Positions 35,048 through 42,876 of a stretch of 64,000 bases of DNA are shown here, piece by piece. The notes under the pieces were generated by a model. The model worked only from the letters and a program-made list of their open reading frames with translations. It did not search any database and had not been told where the DNA came from. This DNA is from Actinophytocola sp. (GTDB lineage Bacteria; Actinomycetota; Actinomycetes; Mycobacteriales; Pseudonocardiaceae): contig NZ_WHTD01000009.1 in assembly GCF_009379765.1 (NCBI RefSeq), positions 1 through 64,000 of the forward strand. The letters are read 5' to 3'. Each line of letters opens with the position of its first letter. Positions within the stretch are counted from its first letter, which is position 1. A program made the translations under genes and the position numbers.

Positions 35048-36012
35048 CACACACCGCCTCCACCAGTCGGCCGGTGCGGGAGTTCGGTGATGCGGCGGGC
35101 CGCGATCCGGTGGCAGTTCGGGTCGATGTCGACACCGATGAACGGGTGTCCCAGCATTCGGGCTGCCACGCCCGTCGTTCCCGCCCCGGAGAACGGATCC
35201 AGCACCGTCCCACCCGGCCGAGCACCCAACGCGACACACCGACGCGCCAACTCCACCGGCCCCACCGCGGCATGGCCTGAACTCGAGCGTGGACTCGCGA
35301 TCCGCCACACACCACCATCGGAGGCGCCCTGTCCGCACGTGAACCAAGACTCGTCGGAACGGGTCAGCAGAAACAGCATCTCGTGGCGTTGGCTCAGCCG
35401 GTCCCGCACACTTTCCGGGCGGGCGTTGGGTTTCACCCACACGATCGCCTCCCGCAACCGCCACCCCCGCTCGACCAGAGCGAACGCGACCCGCCATGGC
35501 ACACCCTGCAGATCCTTGCGGCGGCTGCGGGTCTGCGGCGGCCGGTGCGCCCCCTGACGCCACCCCGCGCGGCGGCCGGCGGTGGACGCGGTCGAGCCGG
35601 GAGCGATGTAGTTGCCCCACGACCCGCCGAACGTGTCGGCCAGGTTCAACCACACCGTGCCCGTCGGCGTGAGCGCCCGAGCGACCTCCTCGAACACCCC
35701 CGCCAACGACTCGACATAGGCCTCGACCGTCTGCTCGGTGCCGTACTGGCCGTCCACCTGGTAGTCCCGCAGACCCCAGTACGGCGGCGAGGTCACCACG
35801 CAATCCACCGACGCCGCCGGCAGCCCGGACAGCACCTCACGCGCGTCCCCCAGACACAGCGTCACGCCGGGACCACGCCACCACGCATGTGCCGTTACGG
35901 TCTCGTCGCGTGGCCCCGCCCGTGGCGGTTCACCGCGGCCGCCAGCCCCGGCACCCCGTGACCCCAGCCCCGGCGATGTCATGCCGGCATGAGTGATCAG
36001 CTGCCCGGTCAC
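35047..36012 (-). CDS. Beta-class DNA methyltransferase (N4-cytosine/N6-adenine), copy 1
   Basis: This 321-residue enzyme has the catalytic motif VVTSPPYWGLRDYQ near residue 65 and the AdoMet motif LDPFSGAGTTGVAARMLGHP near the C-terminus, the beta-class order. It would methylate an exocyclic amine in DNA. The GTG start overlaps the stop of the next methyltransferase (GTGA). It resembles that neighbour (both have SPPYWGLRDY, WRVAFAL and a PESVRDRLS segment), so they are paralogues. No restriction endonuclease gene lies nearby. Confidence 0.88.
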   Translation of the reverse strand: MTGQLITHAGMTSPGLGSRGAGAGGRGEPPRAGPRDETVTAHAWWRGPGVTLCLGDAREVLSGLPAASVDCVVTSPPYWGLRDYQVDGQYGTEQTVEAYVESLAGVFEEVARALTPTGTVWLNLADTFGGSWGNYIAPGSTASTAGRRAGWRQGAHRPPQTRSRRKDLQGVPWRVAFALVERGWRLREAIVWVKPNARPESVRDRLSQRHEMLFLLTRSDESWFTCGQGASDGGVWRIASPRSSSGHAAVGPVELARRCVALGARPGGTVLDPFSGAGTTGVAARMLGHPFIGVDIDPNCHRIAARRITELPHRPTGGGGV

Positions 36013-37196
36013 GCCGCCCTCCGCCCCGGGTCGGAGGCGAGTCCGAGTCGGCGCAGGCCGATGTCGTGGAACTCGCTGTTGAGATCGATCCCGATGTAGG
36101 AGCGGCCAAGCTGGCGGGCGGCCATACCGGTGGTCGCGGCGCCACTGAACGGGTCGAGCACAACCCCGCCCGCGGGACACCCAGCGGCGATGCACCGCAG
36201 CGGGATGTCGATCGGAAACGCGGCGAAGTGCGCCTCGCGCAGCGGCCGGGTGGCAAGCGGCCACACGTCGCCGGGATTCTTGCCCCGCGGGTGGCCGGCG
36301 CTGTGCCGCATCCCGGTCGGGCGCATCGCGTCACCGGGTGAGCGCGAGGTGAAAGGCTCGGTGGTGGAGAACTTGCCGTAGACAGTATGTCCCCGGCGAC
36401 GCGCGGTGGCGCCGATTCCGGCGTGGCGCCCCTTGTTGGACCCGCCGATGACGGTGCCCTCGGTGAGGGCTTCGGGACGCGCGAGGGGTTCCCTGACCGC
36501 GTCCAGGTCGAAGTAGTAGCGCTGCTGTTTGGTGAGCAGAAAGATCGTCTCGTAGCGGTTCGACAACCGGTCCCGCACGGATTCCGGCATCGCGTTGGGC
36601 TTGTGCCAGACAATCGCGTTCCGCAGAATCCAGCCATCCCGCTGGAGCGCGAACGCCACCCGCCACGGCATCCCGATGAGGTTCTTGCGGGGAACCACAC
36701 GGGTACGCACCACCCCGGCGCGGCGCACCGACTCCCGCAACGGCGCCGCAGCGCTCCTGCCGGACAGGGTGCTGGCGCGCATCGGATCGCGGGTGCGGCC
36801 GGGCGGATCGGCGGAATAGGAATCGCCGAGGTTCAACCACACGGTTCCGGTATCGACCAGCACACGGCGCAGCTCGGCGAACACACTGCGGAGCCGGTCG
36901 ACGTAACCGTCCGGAGTGGACTCCACACCATGTTGCTGATCCTCGCGATACGCGCCGCAGCGATGGCACCGCCGTGGAACTCCGTCGCGGTGCGCGGCCG
37001 ACGCCAGAGCACTCGTGAGGTGTGGGCAGTCCGGATCGCCACCGACCCATCGGGCGGTGTTGTAGTCCCGCAGGCCCCAGTACGGTGGCGAGGTCACCAC
37101 AGACTGCACCGAGTCGTCCGGCAAACCGGCGACGGTGCCGGTGGCGTCTCCGGTGTAGAGGGTGACGGTGTCGTCCTGGTAGTAGCGCTCGGGCAT
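36009..37196 (-). CDS. Beta-class DNA methyltransferase, copy 2
   Basis: This 395-residue enzyme has SVVTSPPYWGLRDYNTARWV near the N-terminus and VVLDPFSGAATTGMAARQLG near the C-terminus. Between them is a likely zinc-binding insert (CPHLT through RCHRCGAY) and a long target-recognition region that copy 1 lacks, so a different DNA sequence is probably recognised. ATG 37196 has GGGAGG 7 bases upstream. It follows the DpdA-like gene by 52 bases and overlaps copy 1 by 4 bases. Target sequence unknown. Confidence 0.88.
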   Translation of the reverse strand: MPERYYQDDTVTLYTGDATGTVAGLPDDSVQSVVTSPPYWGLRDYNTARWVGGDPDCPHLTSALASAAHRDGVPRRCHRCGAYREDQQHGVESTPDGYVDRLRSVFAELRRVLVDTGTVWLNLGDSYSADPPGRTRDPMRASTLSGRSAAAPLRESVRRAGVVRTRVVPRKNLIGMPWRVAFALQRDGWILRNAIVWHKPNAMPESVRDRLSNRYETIFLLTKQQRYYFDLDAVREPLARPEALTEGTVIGGSNKGRHAGIGATARRRGHTVYGKFSTTEPFTSRSPGDAMRPTGMRHSAGHPRGKNPGDVWPLATRPLREAHFAAFPIDIPLRCIAAGCPAGGVVLDPFSGAATTGMAARQLGRSYIGIDLNSEFHDIGLRRLGLASDPGRRAA

Positions 37197-37248
37197 CGAG
37201 CAACCTCCCGACTTCTGCTGAGGGTTGAGATAGCGGTCCGGGTTGCGG

Positions 37249-38013
37249 TCACGCCGCCACGTCGACAGCCGCGTCCACTGTCTTGAGTGAGCGCCCCAGC
37301 CGGTCATGCCAGGCGAGGGCGAAGCGCAGGCAGTTGGATTCGCTGCGGTGGCTGGGTGAGCAGCCGGGCACGTAACGGCCCTGACGACTCCACGACGCGG
37401 AATCCGCACTGGACATGGTCTCGGCATAGCGAGCCAGCCCGGTGATCTTGACACCGAACCCGTGCAGCCGCAGGCCACGCGCGGCCAGGGAGCGCATGAT
37501 CTGCTCAACATCAGCGGTGTGCTGACGCCGGCACACGCTGCCCACCCCGACCAGCGGCAGTGCCGCCAGGTCGACGCCGAGCCGTTCGTAGATGTCGGCG
37601 CAGCGGTGGTAATCCGCGACCGTCTGGCCTTGAAGCACGGGGATGATCGGCAGGTCGGGTGCGAGCTCACGCAACCGGAGGTAGTTGGTGACGGTGCGGT
37701 GTTGGTGGGTGCGCACGGTTGCGCCGGTGCGGGCCAGGACGTGCTGTTCGGTCATGTGGTCCATCGGCGCGGCCCAGGCGAGGTGGCCGATCTCGGTCGC
37801 GTAGCGGCGGACCGCAGTGACGTAGGCGCGTTCGTCGGTGCGCCACCGCCCGTGAAGGGACAGTTCGGTGAAGCCACCTGAGTCGCAGGCCCATGGTCCG
37901 GTGGCGCGGGGAAGGCTCCGGCGTCCGGCCAGCCTTCGGTGGGAGACCAGCAGCGGGACACCCAGGTCTCTGGCGAGCCAGGCGGGTTGGTGGGTGCCGA
38001 GATAGAACCTCAT
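37249..38013 (-). CDS. dpdA: DpdA-like 7-deazapurine DNA transglycosylase (TGT paralogue)
   Basis: This 254-residue protein begins MRFYLGTHQPAWLARDLGVP and contains WACDSGGFTELSLHGRW. The DSGGF motif (Asp44) is that of tRNA-guanine transglycosylases, where the aspartate acts in base exchange. Further matches to the phage DpdA-type family (DUF7221) are PIIPVLQGQTVADYHRCADI, GVGSVCRRQHTADVEQIMRS and LHGFGVKITGL. Characterised DpdA enzymes replace guanine in DNA with a 7-deazaguanine and so block restriction. It overlaps the VUT transporter gene by ATGA, which supports a precursor-import and insertion pair. Activity is inferred. Confidence 0.78.
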   Translation of the reverse strand: MRFYLGTHQPAWLARDLGVPLLVSHRRLAGRRSLPRATGPWACDSGGFTELSLHGRWRTDERAYVTAVRRYATEIGHLAWAAPMDHMTEQHVLARTGATVRTHQHRTVTNYLRLRELAPDLPIIPVLQGQTVADYHRCADIYERLGVDLAALPLVGVGSVCRRQHTADVEQIMRSLAARGLRLHGFGVKITGLARYAETMSSADSASWSRQGRYVPGCSPSHRSESNCLRFALAWHDRLGRSLKTVDAAVDVAA

Positions 38014-38594
38014 CGCGCCACCGCCCGACGACGTTGCCCACCGGCCTGGAGCGTCGCGACCGTGAGCACGGTCGCGACCGTCTTGCCAACGATCTGGCCG
38101 GGCACCGCGGTGAAGGACCCGAACGCCAGCGGCACGAACAGCACGCTGTCGACCAACAGCCCGATGATGTTCGAGCCCACCACCGCGCGCAGCCGTGACC
38201 GGGCGCGGAGCCGGGCGTAGACGGCCGAGTCGAGGAGTTCGGACACCGTGAACGCGACCACGCTGGCGGTGGCGATCTGCGGGGTCGCGAGCAGCCAGGA
38301 CAGCGCGGCCCCGACCGTGATCGCGGCGGCCACGCCGCGGGCGCCGAGGGCGTCGTGCAGCAGGTCCCGCAGGGTGAACGTCGCTCCCGCCCACAGCGTC
38401 CCCGCGGGCACGACCAGCGACCCGATGAGCAGGGCGGTCCAGTGGGTAGACGCCCAGTTCGCGGCGACGACCGTGCCGATGTAAGCGGCCACCACGGCAA
38501 GACCCGTCCCGGTGACCTGGTGAGCCGCCACCGCGGCGTGCTCGGCATGGTCATGTGGTTCCGCGCTCCGGGCGCGCCGGGTTCGCGTCGTCAT
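38010..38594 (-). CDS. VUT-family (YhhQ-like) queuosine-precursor transporter
   Basis: This 194-residue membrane protein has about five hydrophobic segments with the VUT family signatures VVAAYIGTVVAANWASTHW, then GATFTLRDLLHDALGARGV, ELLDSAVYARLRARSRLRAV and VLFVPLAFGSFTAVPGQIVG. VUT/YhhQ proteins import queuosine precursors such as preQ0 or preQ1. It sits between the PP-loop gene and the DpdA-like gene with ATGA overlaps on both sides, so it probably supplies the 7-deazapurine that the DpdA-like protein inserts. Chromosomal homologues normally feed tRNA modification; here the partner is a DNA enzyme. Confidence 0.85.
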   Translation of the reverse strand: MTTRTRRARSAEPHDHAEHAAVAAHQVTGTGLAVVAAYIGTVVAANWASTHWTALLIGSLVVPAGTLWAGATFTLRDLLHDALGARGVAAAITVGAALSWLLATPQIATASVVAFTVSELLDSAVYARLRARSRLRAVVGSNIIGLLVDSVLFVPLAFGSFTAVPGQIVGKTVATVLTVATLQAGGQRRRAVAR

Positions 38595-39514
38595 GCCGCG
38601 CGCTCCGCGGTGACCGGCGCGCCGGAGCGGCACGACCACGGCGAGCAGCCGTCCGGGTCGGCGTCCTCCGCCGGGTCGGCGGCGACGAGCCGCAGATGCC
38701 GCTTGGTCGCGGCGGCGGGCGGGTCGAGGTCGACCTGGTCGAGTGGCTGGCAGGAGCGGTGCAGGAAGTACTGCCCGCGTAGTTTCTGGCCTTGTTCGGT
38801 GGCGCGCGGGTAGCCGTGGCGGATGGCCTTGTCGAACTCGACCGCCTCACGCCAGCCGTCGGGATCGTTGTCGCGGATCCAGCGCCAGCCGGCGTTTCCG
38901 TGAAACGGGCAACCCACACACGCGGATCGCACCGTGTTCCCGAAACCGCGTTCGGCGAGGTACTCCGCACAGGCGGCGCGGTCCCAGCCGAGTTCGATGA
39001 GCGGGAACACGTTGCGCAGATATTTCACACCCGAGTCTTTCGCGCGCGTGAACTCATCGGTGCTGATTCCGATAGCCTGCTCGACGTACACTCCGCGTGG
39101 AATCCGACCGGGATGCGGACAGCCGAGAAGGTGGCGTGCCGCCTTCTTCAGCGGGATAACTTTATATTCGCTCGTACATTGTCTGCGCGCGAGCCCTCGG
39201 GAGCCGTCCGCGTTCAGAACATGCAACGGCATCGACACGAATCGGTGTTCTGGGTCGAGCGCGTCGGTGCGGATATTGCCTGCCGAGACCGTGCGCACCG
39301 GAATACCAGCTTGCTCGGCATGGACGCGCAGCCGGGCGAGATTCTCGTAGACCTTGCGTGGCTCCCACCCGGTGTCGGCAAACAGCGCATAGTCGAATCG
39401 CGGAATCACGCCATCGCAGGCCAGCAACAACACGCAGGTGCTTTGCACGCCGGCTCCAAGCGAGAGCAGTCGCAAGGCTGGGCGAGAATCAGAAGTAGGG
39501 GTTCGGCTGGTCAT
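38591..39514 (-). CDS. PP-loop ATPase, PAPS-reductase-like
   Basis: This 307-residue protein has an N-terminal PP-loop, LRLLSLGAGVQSTCVLLLA (residues 14-32), followed by FDYALFADTGWEPRKVYENL. These are typical of phosphoadenosine-phosphosulfate-reductase-like nucleotide alpha hydrolases. A CVGCPFHG motif near residue 210 may bind metal. Related proteins include DndC of DNA phosphorothioation and QueC of 7-deazaguanine synthesis, and many phage proteins of unknown function. Its gene is coupled by ATGA overlaps to the C5-methyltransferase upstream and the VUT transporter downstream. It may activate or modify the imported base, or act on DNA; this is inferred. Confidence 0.75.
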   Translation of the reverse strand: MTSRTPTSDSRPALRLLSLGAGVQSTCVLLLACDGVIPRFDYALFADTGWEPRKVYENLARLRVHAEQAGIPVRTVSAGNIRTDALDPEHRFVSMPLHVLNADGSRGLARRQCTSEYKVIPLKKAARHLLGCPHPGRIPRGVYVEQAIGISTDEFTRAKDSGVKYLRNVFPLIELGWDRAACAEYLAERGFGNTVRSACVGCPFHGNAGWRWIRDNDPDGWREAVEFDKAIRHGYPRATEQGQKLRGQYFLHRSCQPLDQVDLDPPAAATKRHLRLVAADPAEDADPDGCSPWSCRSGAPVTAERAA

Positions 39515-41034
39515 GCCGCGTTCGCCTCCCGCCCGTCGCTGGACAGTTCGGCGGAGGTGAGCGCGGCGAGGTCGGCCAGCAGCAGCGACACTGCGTAGGC
39601 CGCCTGCTGCGGGACCACGCCGTTGCCCAGCGCTCGTAGCTGGGCGGTGCGGGGCAGGGGAAGATCGGTCACGAAGCCTGGCGGGAGCCCCATCAGGTGC
39701 TCCACGAACCGCGGAGCGAGAACGGGGCGGCCGTGCCGACCTGACTGGGTGGGGAACGGCGTACGACGCCCAGTCACGCGCTCCCACCGATGGATGGCGT
39801 CCGAGTAGGCACCCCAGTCCACGGCCTGATCATCGGCTGGAGCGGGAGCCCCGCCGCCCGGTGGGTCCTCGACGGCTATGAGGTGACGTTTCCGGCGGGG
39901 TCGGCCACCAGGCGGATCACCGCCGACGGCAGCATCAGGTCGCCCTTGGAGCCCCGCTGCGCCGGGCAGCCCTTCGTCCCGTCCGTTGCTCGCGGCGTCG
40001 GCAACAACGCCTCCGAGTTCGGCAGGGTGGCCACCAGCGGGAGGACCTGCTGCGACAGCGGCGGTCGAAACCCCGCACCCGCCCTGCGTCCCACTGTTCC
40101 GGTGTCCGACGCTCGTGGTGTTGGCAGCAGCCGTGCCTGGTCGGGCAGGGACGGTCCGCCCCGCTGGGTGCGATGGGTGCAGTTCTTCGCATCGGAGGCG
40201 GTTGGTGTGGGCAGCAGCCGCACCGCGATCGAGAGAGGCATGCCCATCCCGTTCCCGTTGATCGCCCTGACCCGGTGTCGGTCGCGGCGCGCCAACCAGT
40301 GGGTGGGGTTCTCGCTGTCGTTGGGGTTGATCGCGGTGGGTGTTGGGAGCAGACGCAGCCGGTCCAGCAACGACCGGCCACCCTGCCGGCTCGTCGCGCT
40401 GAGGCCGTTGGAACTTCCGTCGTGTGCGGTCGGCGTGGGCAACGTCCCCGTATCCGGAATGCTGGACGCGCTGGCGGGGCCACGCGAGCAGGAATACCCT
40501 CTCCCTGCGGTGCGCGGCGCCGACGTCGGCGGCGCGGACGCTACGCCAGAGCGCGTCATACCCCACTTCGGCCAGGTCGCCGAGTACACGGTGGAGACCT
40601 CCACCCTTCCAGCGAAGCGCGGCGACGTTCTCCACCACGACGAGTGCGGGTCGTAGTAGGCGAAGGGCCGCCACGATGTCGGTCCACAGGCCACTGCGTG
40701 CGCCTTTCTCGATACCCAGCCGGCGTCCGGCGGCGGAGATGTCCTGACAGGGAAACCCGGCGGTGAGCATGTCCACGGGTTCCACGGCGGTCCAGTCGAT
40801 GGCGCGGATGTCGCCGAGGTTCGGCACGCCGGGCATCCGGACGGCGAGGATGGCGGTGATGTGCGGGTCGGGGTCGGCGCACCAGGCGACGCGGCCGCCG
40901 CCGAGCGCGGCGAGGACACCGAGGTCGAGTCCGCCGTAGCCGGTGCACACCGAACCCACGACCGGCCCCGTCGCGGCGGCGGTGGCGACGGGTCGCCTCG
41001 TGCCGCGCGTGGTGCGGCGTGGTCGGGTGCTCAT
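39511..41034 (-). CDS. DNA (cytosine-5-)-methyltransferase
   Basis: This 507-residue enzyme has the conserved C5 motifs: I, VGSVCTGYGGLDLGVLAALG; IV, TAGFPCQDISAAG with nucleophile Cys96; VI, LVVVENVAALRWKGG; VIII, RRERVFLLAW; and X, LRALGNGVVPQQAAYAVSLL. Between VIII and X lies a long, low-complexity target-recognition region. It methylates cytosine in double-stranded DNA. Its ATG overlaps the recombinase gene stop (ATGA). The same frame stays open far upstream, through the recombinase and into the frameshifted methyltransferase, but the sequence there is clearly a shadow of other genes. Confidence 0.9.
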   Translation of the reverse strand: MSTRPRRTTRGTRRPVATAAATGPVVGSVCTGYGGLDLGVLAALGGGRVAWCADPDPHITAILAVRMPGVPNLGDIRAIDWTAVEPVDMLTAGFPCQDISAAGRRLGIEKGARSGLWTDIVAALRLLRPALVVVENVAALRWKGGGLHRVLGDLAEVGYDALWRSVRAADVGAAHRRERVFLLAWPRQRVQHSGYGDVAHADRTRRKFQRPQRDEPAGWPVVAGPAASAPNTHRDQPQRQREPHPLVGAPRPTPGQGDQRERDGHASLDRGAAAAHTNRLRCEELHPSHPAGRTVPARPGTAAANTTSVGHRNSGTQGGCGVSTAAVAAGPPAGGHPAELGGVVADAASNGRDEGLPGAAGLQGRPDAAVGGDPPGGRPRRKRHLIAVEDPPGGGAPAPADDQAVDWGAYSDAIHRWERVTGRRTPFPTQSGRHGRPVLAPRFVEHLMGLPPGFVTDLPLPRTAQLRALGNGVVPQQAAYAVSLLLADLAALTSAELSSDGREANAA

Positions 41035-41846
41035 GCCGCCCCGCTCTCCGGCACGCCCGATCCACCTCTCGGGTGTCCGGCATGTCGCGCCCAGCCGTCC
41101 TCGCGCTGCGTGCCGATGAGGTCGCGTTGGATGACGCCGCCGCGCGCTGCGGGGGTGTGCTTCGCGAGGGTGGCCGCGGCGTGGGCGAATGTCCGGGCGT
41201 CGATGAGGGCCCGGTGGGCGCCCGGACCGGAGGTGATCCAGTGCTCGGGTGGCACGGGGCGGCCGTGTCGGGTGCGGCCCCAGACGGTGCGGCCGGTGTA
41301 GACGGGGTTGCTCAGGATGGTGTGGACAATGCCGACGGTCCACCGGCGAGGTCCGCCGGTGGCGGGGTCGGTCGGGGGTGGGCAGTGGTCGGGGTCGGCG
41401 GTCAGCCGGTCGACGATCGCGGGCAACGACAGGTGCTCGCCGAGCCGCCAGGAGTAGACGGCCCGGACTGCCGGCGCGGTGCGCGGGTCGGGTTGCAGCC
41501 GGGTCCCGGCGGCGCCGGATCGGTGGTGGCTGTGGACGGCCCGGTAGCCGTAGGGCGCTCCGCCGATGTGGTGGCCGGAGCGGACCAGGGCGATGATCCG
41601 CTCGCGGGCTTGGCGGGTGGTGTGTGCGTGGTAGCCGGCGATGATTCGCGACCGGATCTGGTCGGCCGTCGAGGCCCGAAGTTCGCCGTGCGTGGGAGCC
41701 GTCGCGTGCGGTGACGTGGTTGACGCTGCGGCTGGTTCTGCGTCCGTGGCGGCTGGATCGGGGTGGGTGGGCCGGGTGGTGGGGTGGCCGAACCATCGGT
41801 GCCAGAGGCGCCGCCAACGCGGTCGGCAGCAGCTTCGAGTGGACAT
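41031..41846 (-). CDS. Recombinase-domain protein lacking the serine-recombinase catalytic domain
   Basis: This 271-residue protein matches the 'Recombinase' domain (PF07508) of large serine recombinases: IGGAPYGYRAVHSHHRSGAA, then LPAIVDRLTADPDHCPPPTD, RRWTVGIVHTILSNPVYTGR and TVWGRTRHGRPVPPEHWITS. The usual N-terminal catalytic domain with the active serine is absent; the N-terminus is instead a basic and Ala/Thr-rich stretch. A GGGAG ribosome site supports ATG 41846. It may bind DNA as a regulator or be a reduced relic of a recombinase. It overlaps the C5-methyltransferase gene by 4 bases. Confidence 0.75.
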   Translation of the reverse strand: MSTRSCCRPRWRRLWHRWFGHPTTRPTHPDPAATDAEPAAASTTSPHATAPTHGELRASTADQIRSRIIAGYHAHTTRQARERIIALVRSGHHIGGAPYGYRAVHSHHRSGAAGTRLQPDPRTAPAVRAVYSWRLGEHLSLPAIVDRLTADPDHCPPPTDPATGGPRRWTVGIVHTILSNPVYTGRTVWGRTRHGRPVPPEHWITSGPGAHRALIDARTFAHAAATLAKHTPAARGGVIQRDLIGTQREDGWARHAGHPRGGSGVPESGAA

Positions 41847-41927
41847 GACGGATGTCTCCCTGTCGGGTGAGGTGACGTCGCGAGGACTCCGGCGTCGGCA
41901 GTGGGTATGGGTGAGTGGGAGCGCGGT

Positions 41928-42876
41928 TTATGCGGCGGCCAGAGCGGATCGCGATGCGCGGGTTCGGTGGTGGCGGCGAGGCAGCGCGGGCAGCGGCGGG
42001 ATTGGCTGTGTGAGTGCCGGATCGGCGGCCTCGGGATCGGCGCGGAACACGAGCGCTGTGTGGTGCGCCGACAGCGCACAGGGGTGGCCGGTGGCGTGTT
42101 CGATGCGGGTGGCGGTGCGGGCGTTGGGCGAGGGTGGCGTGGGTGAGCACGCGCGGTCCGCGGGCCCCGGCGGTGAGCGCGAGGCACCGGGTGATCGGGG
42201 CGAGTCCGGCGGCGCTGCCGAGGGTGAGGAGCTGGCTGGGCAGGTCGAGGAGGTCGTGCCGCGTGGGGTGGCGCCGCGGCGCGAGGGTGATCACGACGTG
42301 CCCGCCGGGGCGGATCAGCGGACGGCACTCGGCCAGCAGTGCCCGGAGGCGGTCGAGCCCGGCGGTCGGGTCACCTGCCGGGTCGCTGCTGGGGCTGGTC
42401 GGTCGCAGGGTGGTCAGCAGGAGATCGACGCGGCCGGTGAGCCCGGCGGTCTGGGCGGCGGCCACGGTGCCGGGGCGACGGTCGAGGATGAGGACCATGC
42501 CGTCGGTGGGCGCGCCCACCGTTTTGGTGGCGGTGACGTTGGCGCGGGCCAGGCGCCACCACCGCCGCCGCGCGGTCAGTCCGATGGCGTGGCGCCCCGC
42601 GCGCAGGGCTTCCACGATGGTGGTTCCGGCGCCGCAGTCCGGGTCGAGCACGATGTCGCCGCGTCGGGTGAACAGTGTGATGGCGTGCTCGGCGATGGCC
42701 GGAGCCATCAGCGCAGAGTCGGTGACGGTGGCGTGGTGGTAGCCGCGGTCGGCCAACTGGGCGTCCAGGCCACGGGTGCCGGTGGGCCACACCGAGGCCA
42801 GCGATGGGGCCCACGCTGGGGCAGACGACTGGTCCCCCACCGGCCGGGAGGGCGGACGGGTGGGGTGGTCATTCAT
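41928..42876 (-). pseudogene. Methyltransferase-like gene with a frameshift
   Basis: The first 252 codons (42876 to 42121) encode an AdoMet-binding domain with IVLDPDCGAGTTIVEALRAG and LIRPGGHVVITLAPRRHPT. The expected catalytic (D/N/S)PPY box is degenerate (LLLTTLRPT). Near 42120 the coding signal moves by one base. The continuing frame reads RTATRIEHATGHPCALSAHH, then TALVFRADPEAADPALTQP, and stops at TAA 41928-41930, whereas the original frame turns into a repetitive arginine/proline shadow with no stop. The shift occurs at a CCC run, so a mutation or sequencing error is likely. If corrected, the product is about 315 residues. Confidence 0.7.
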
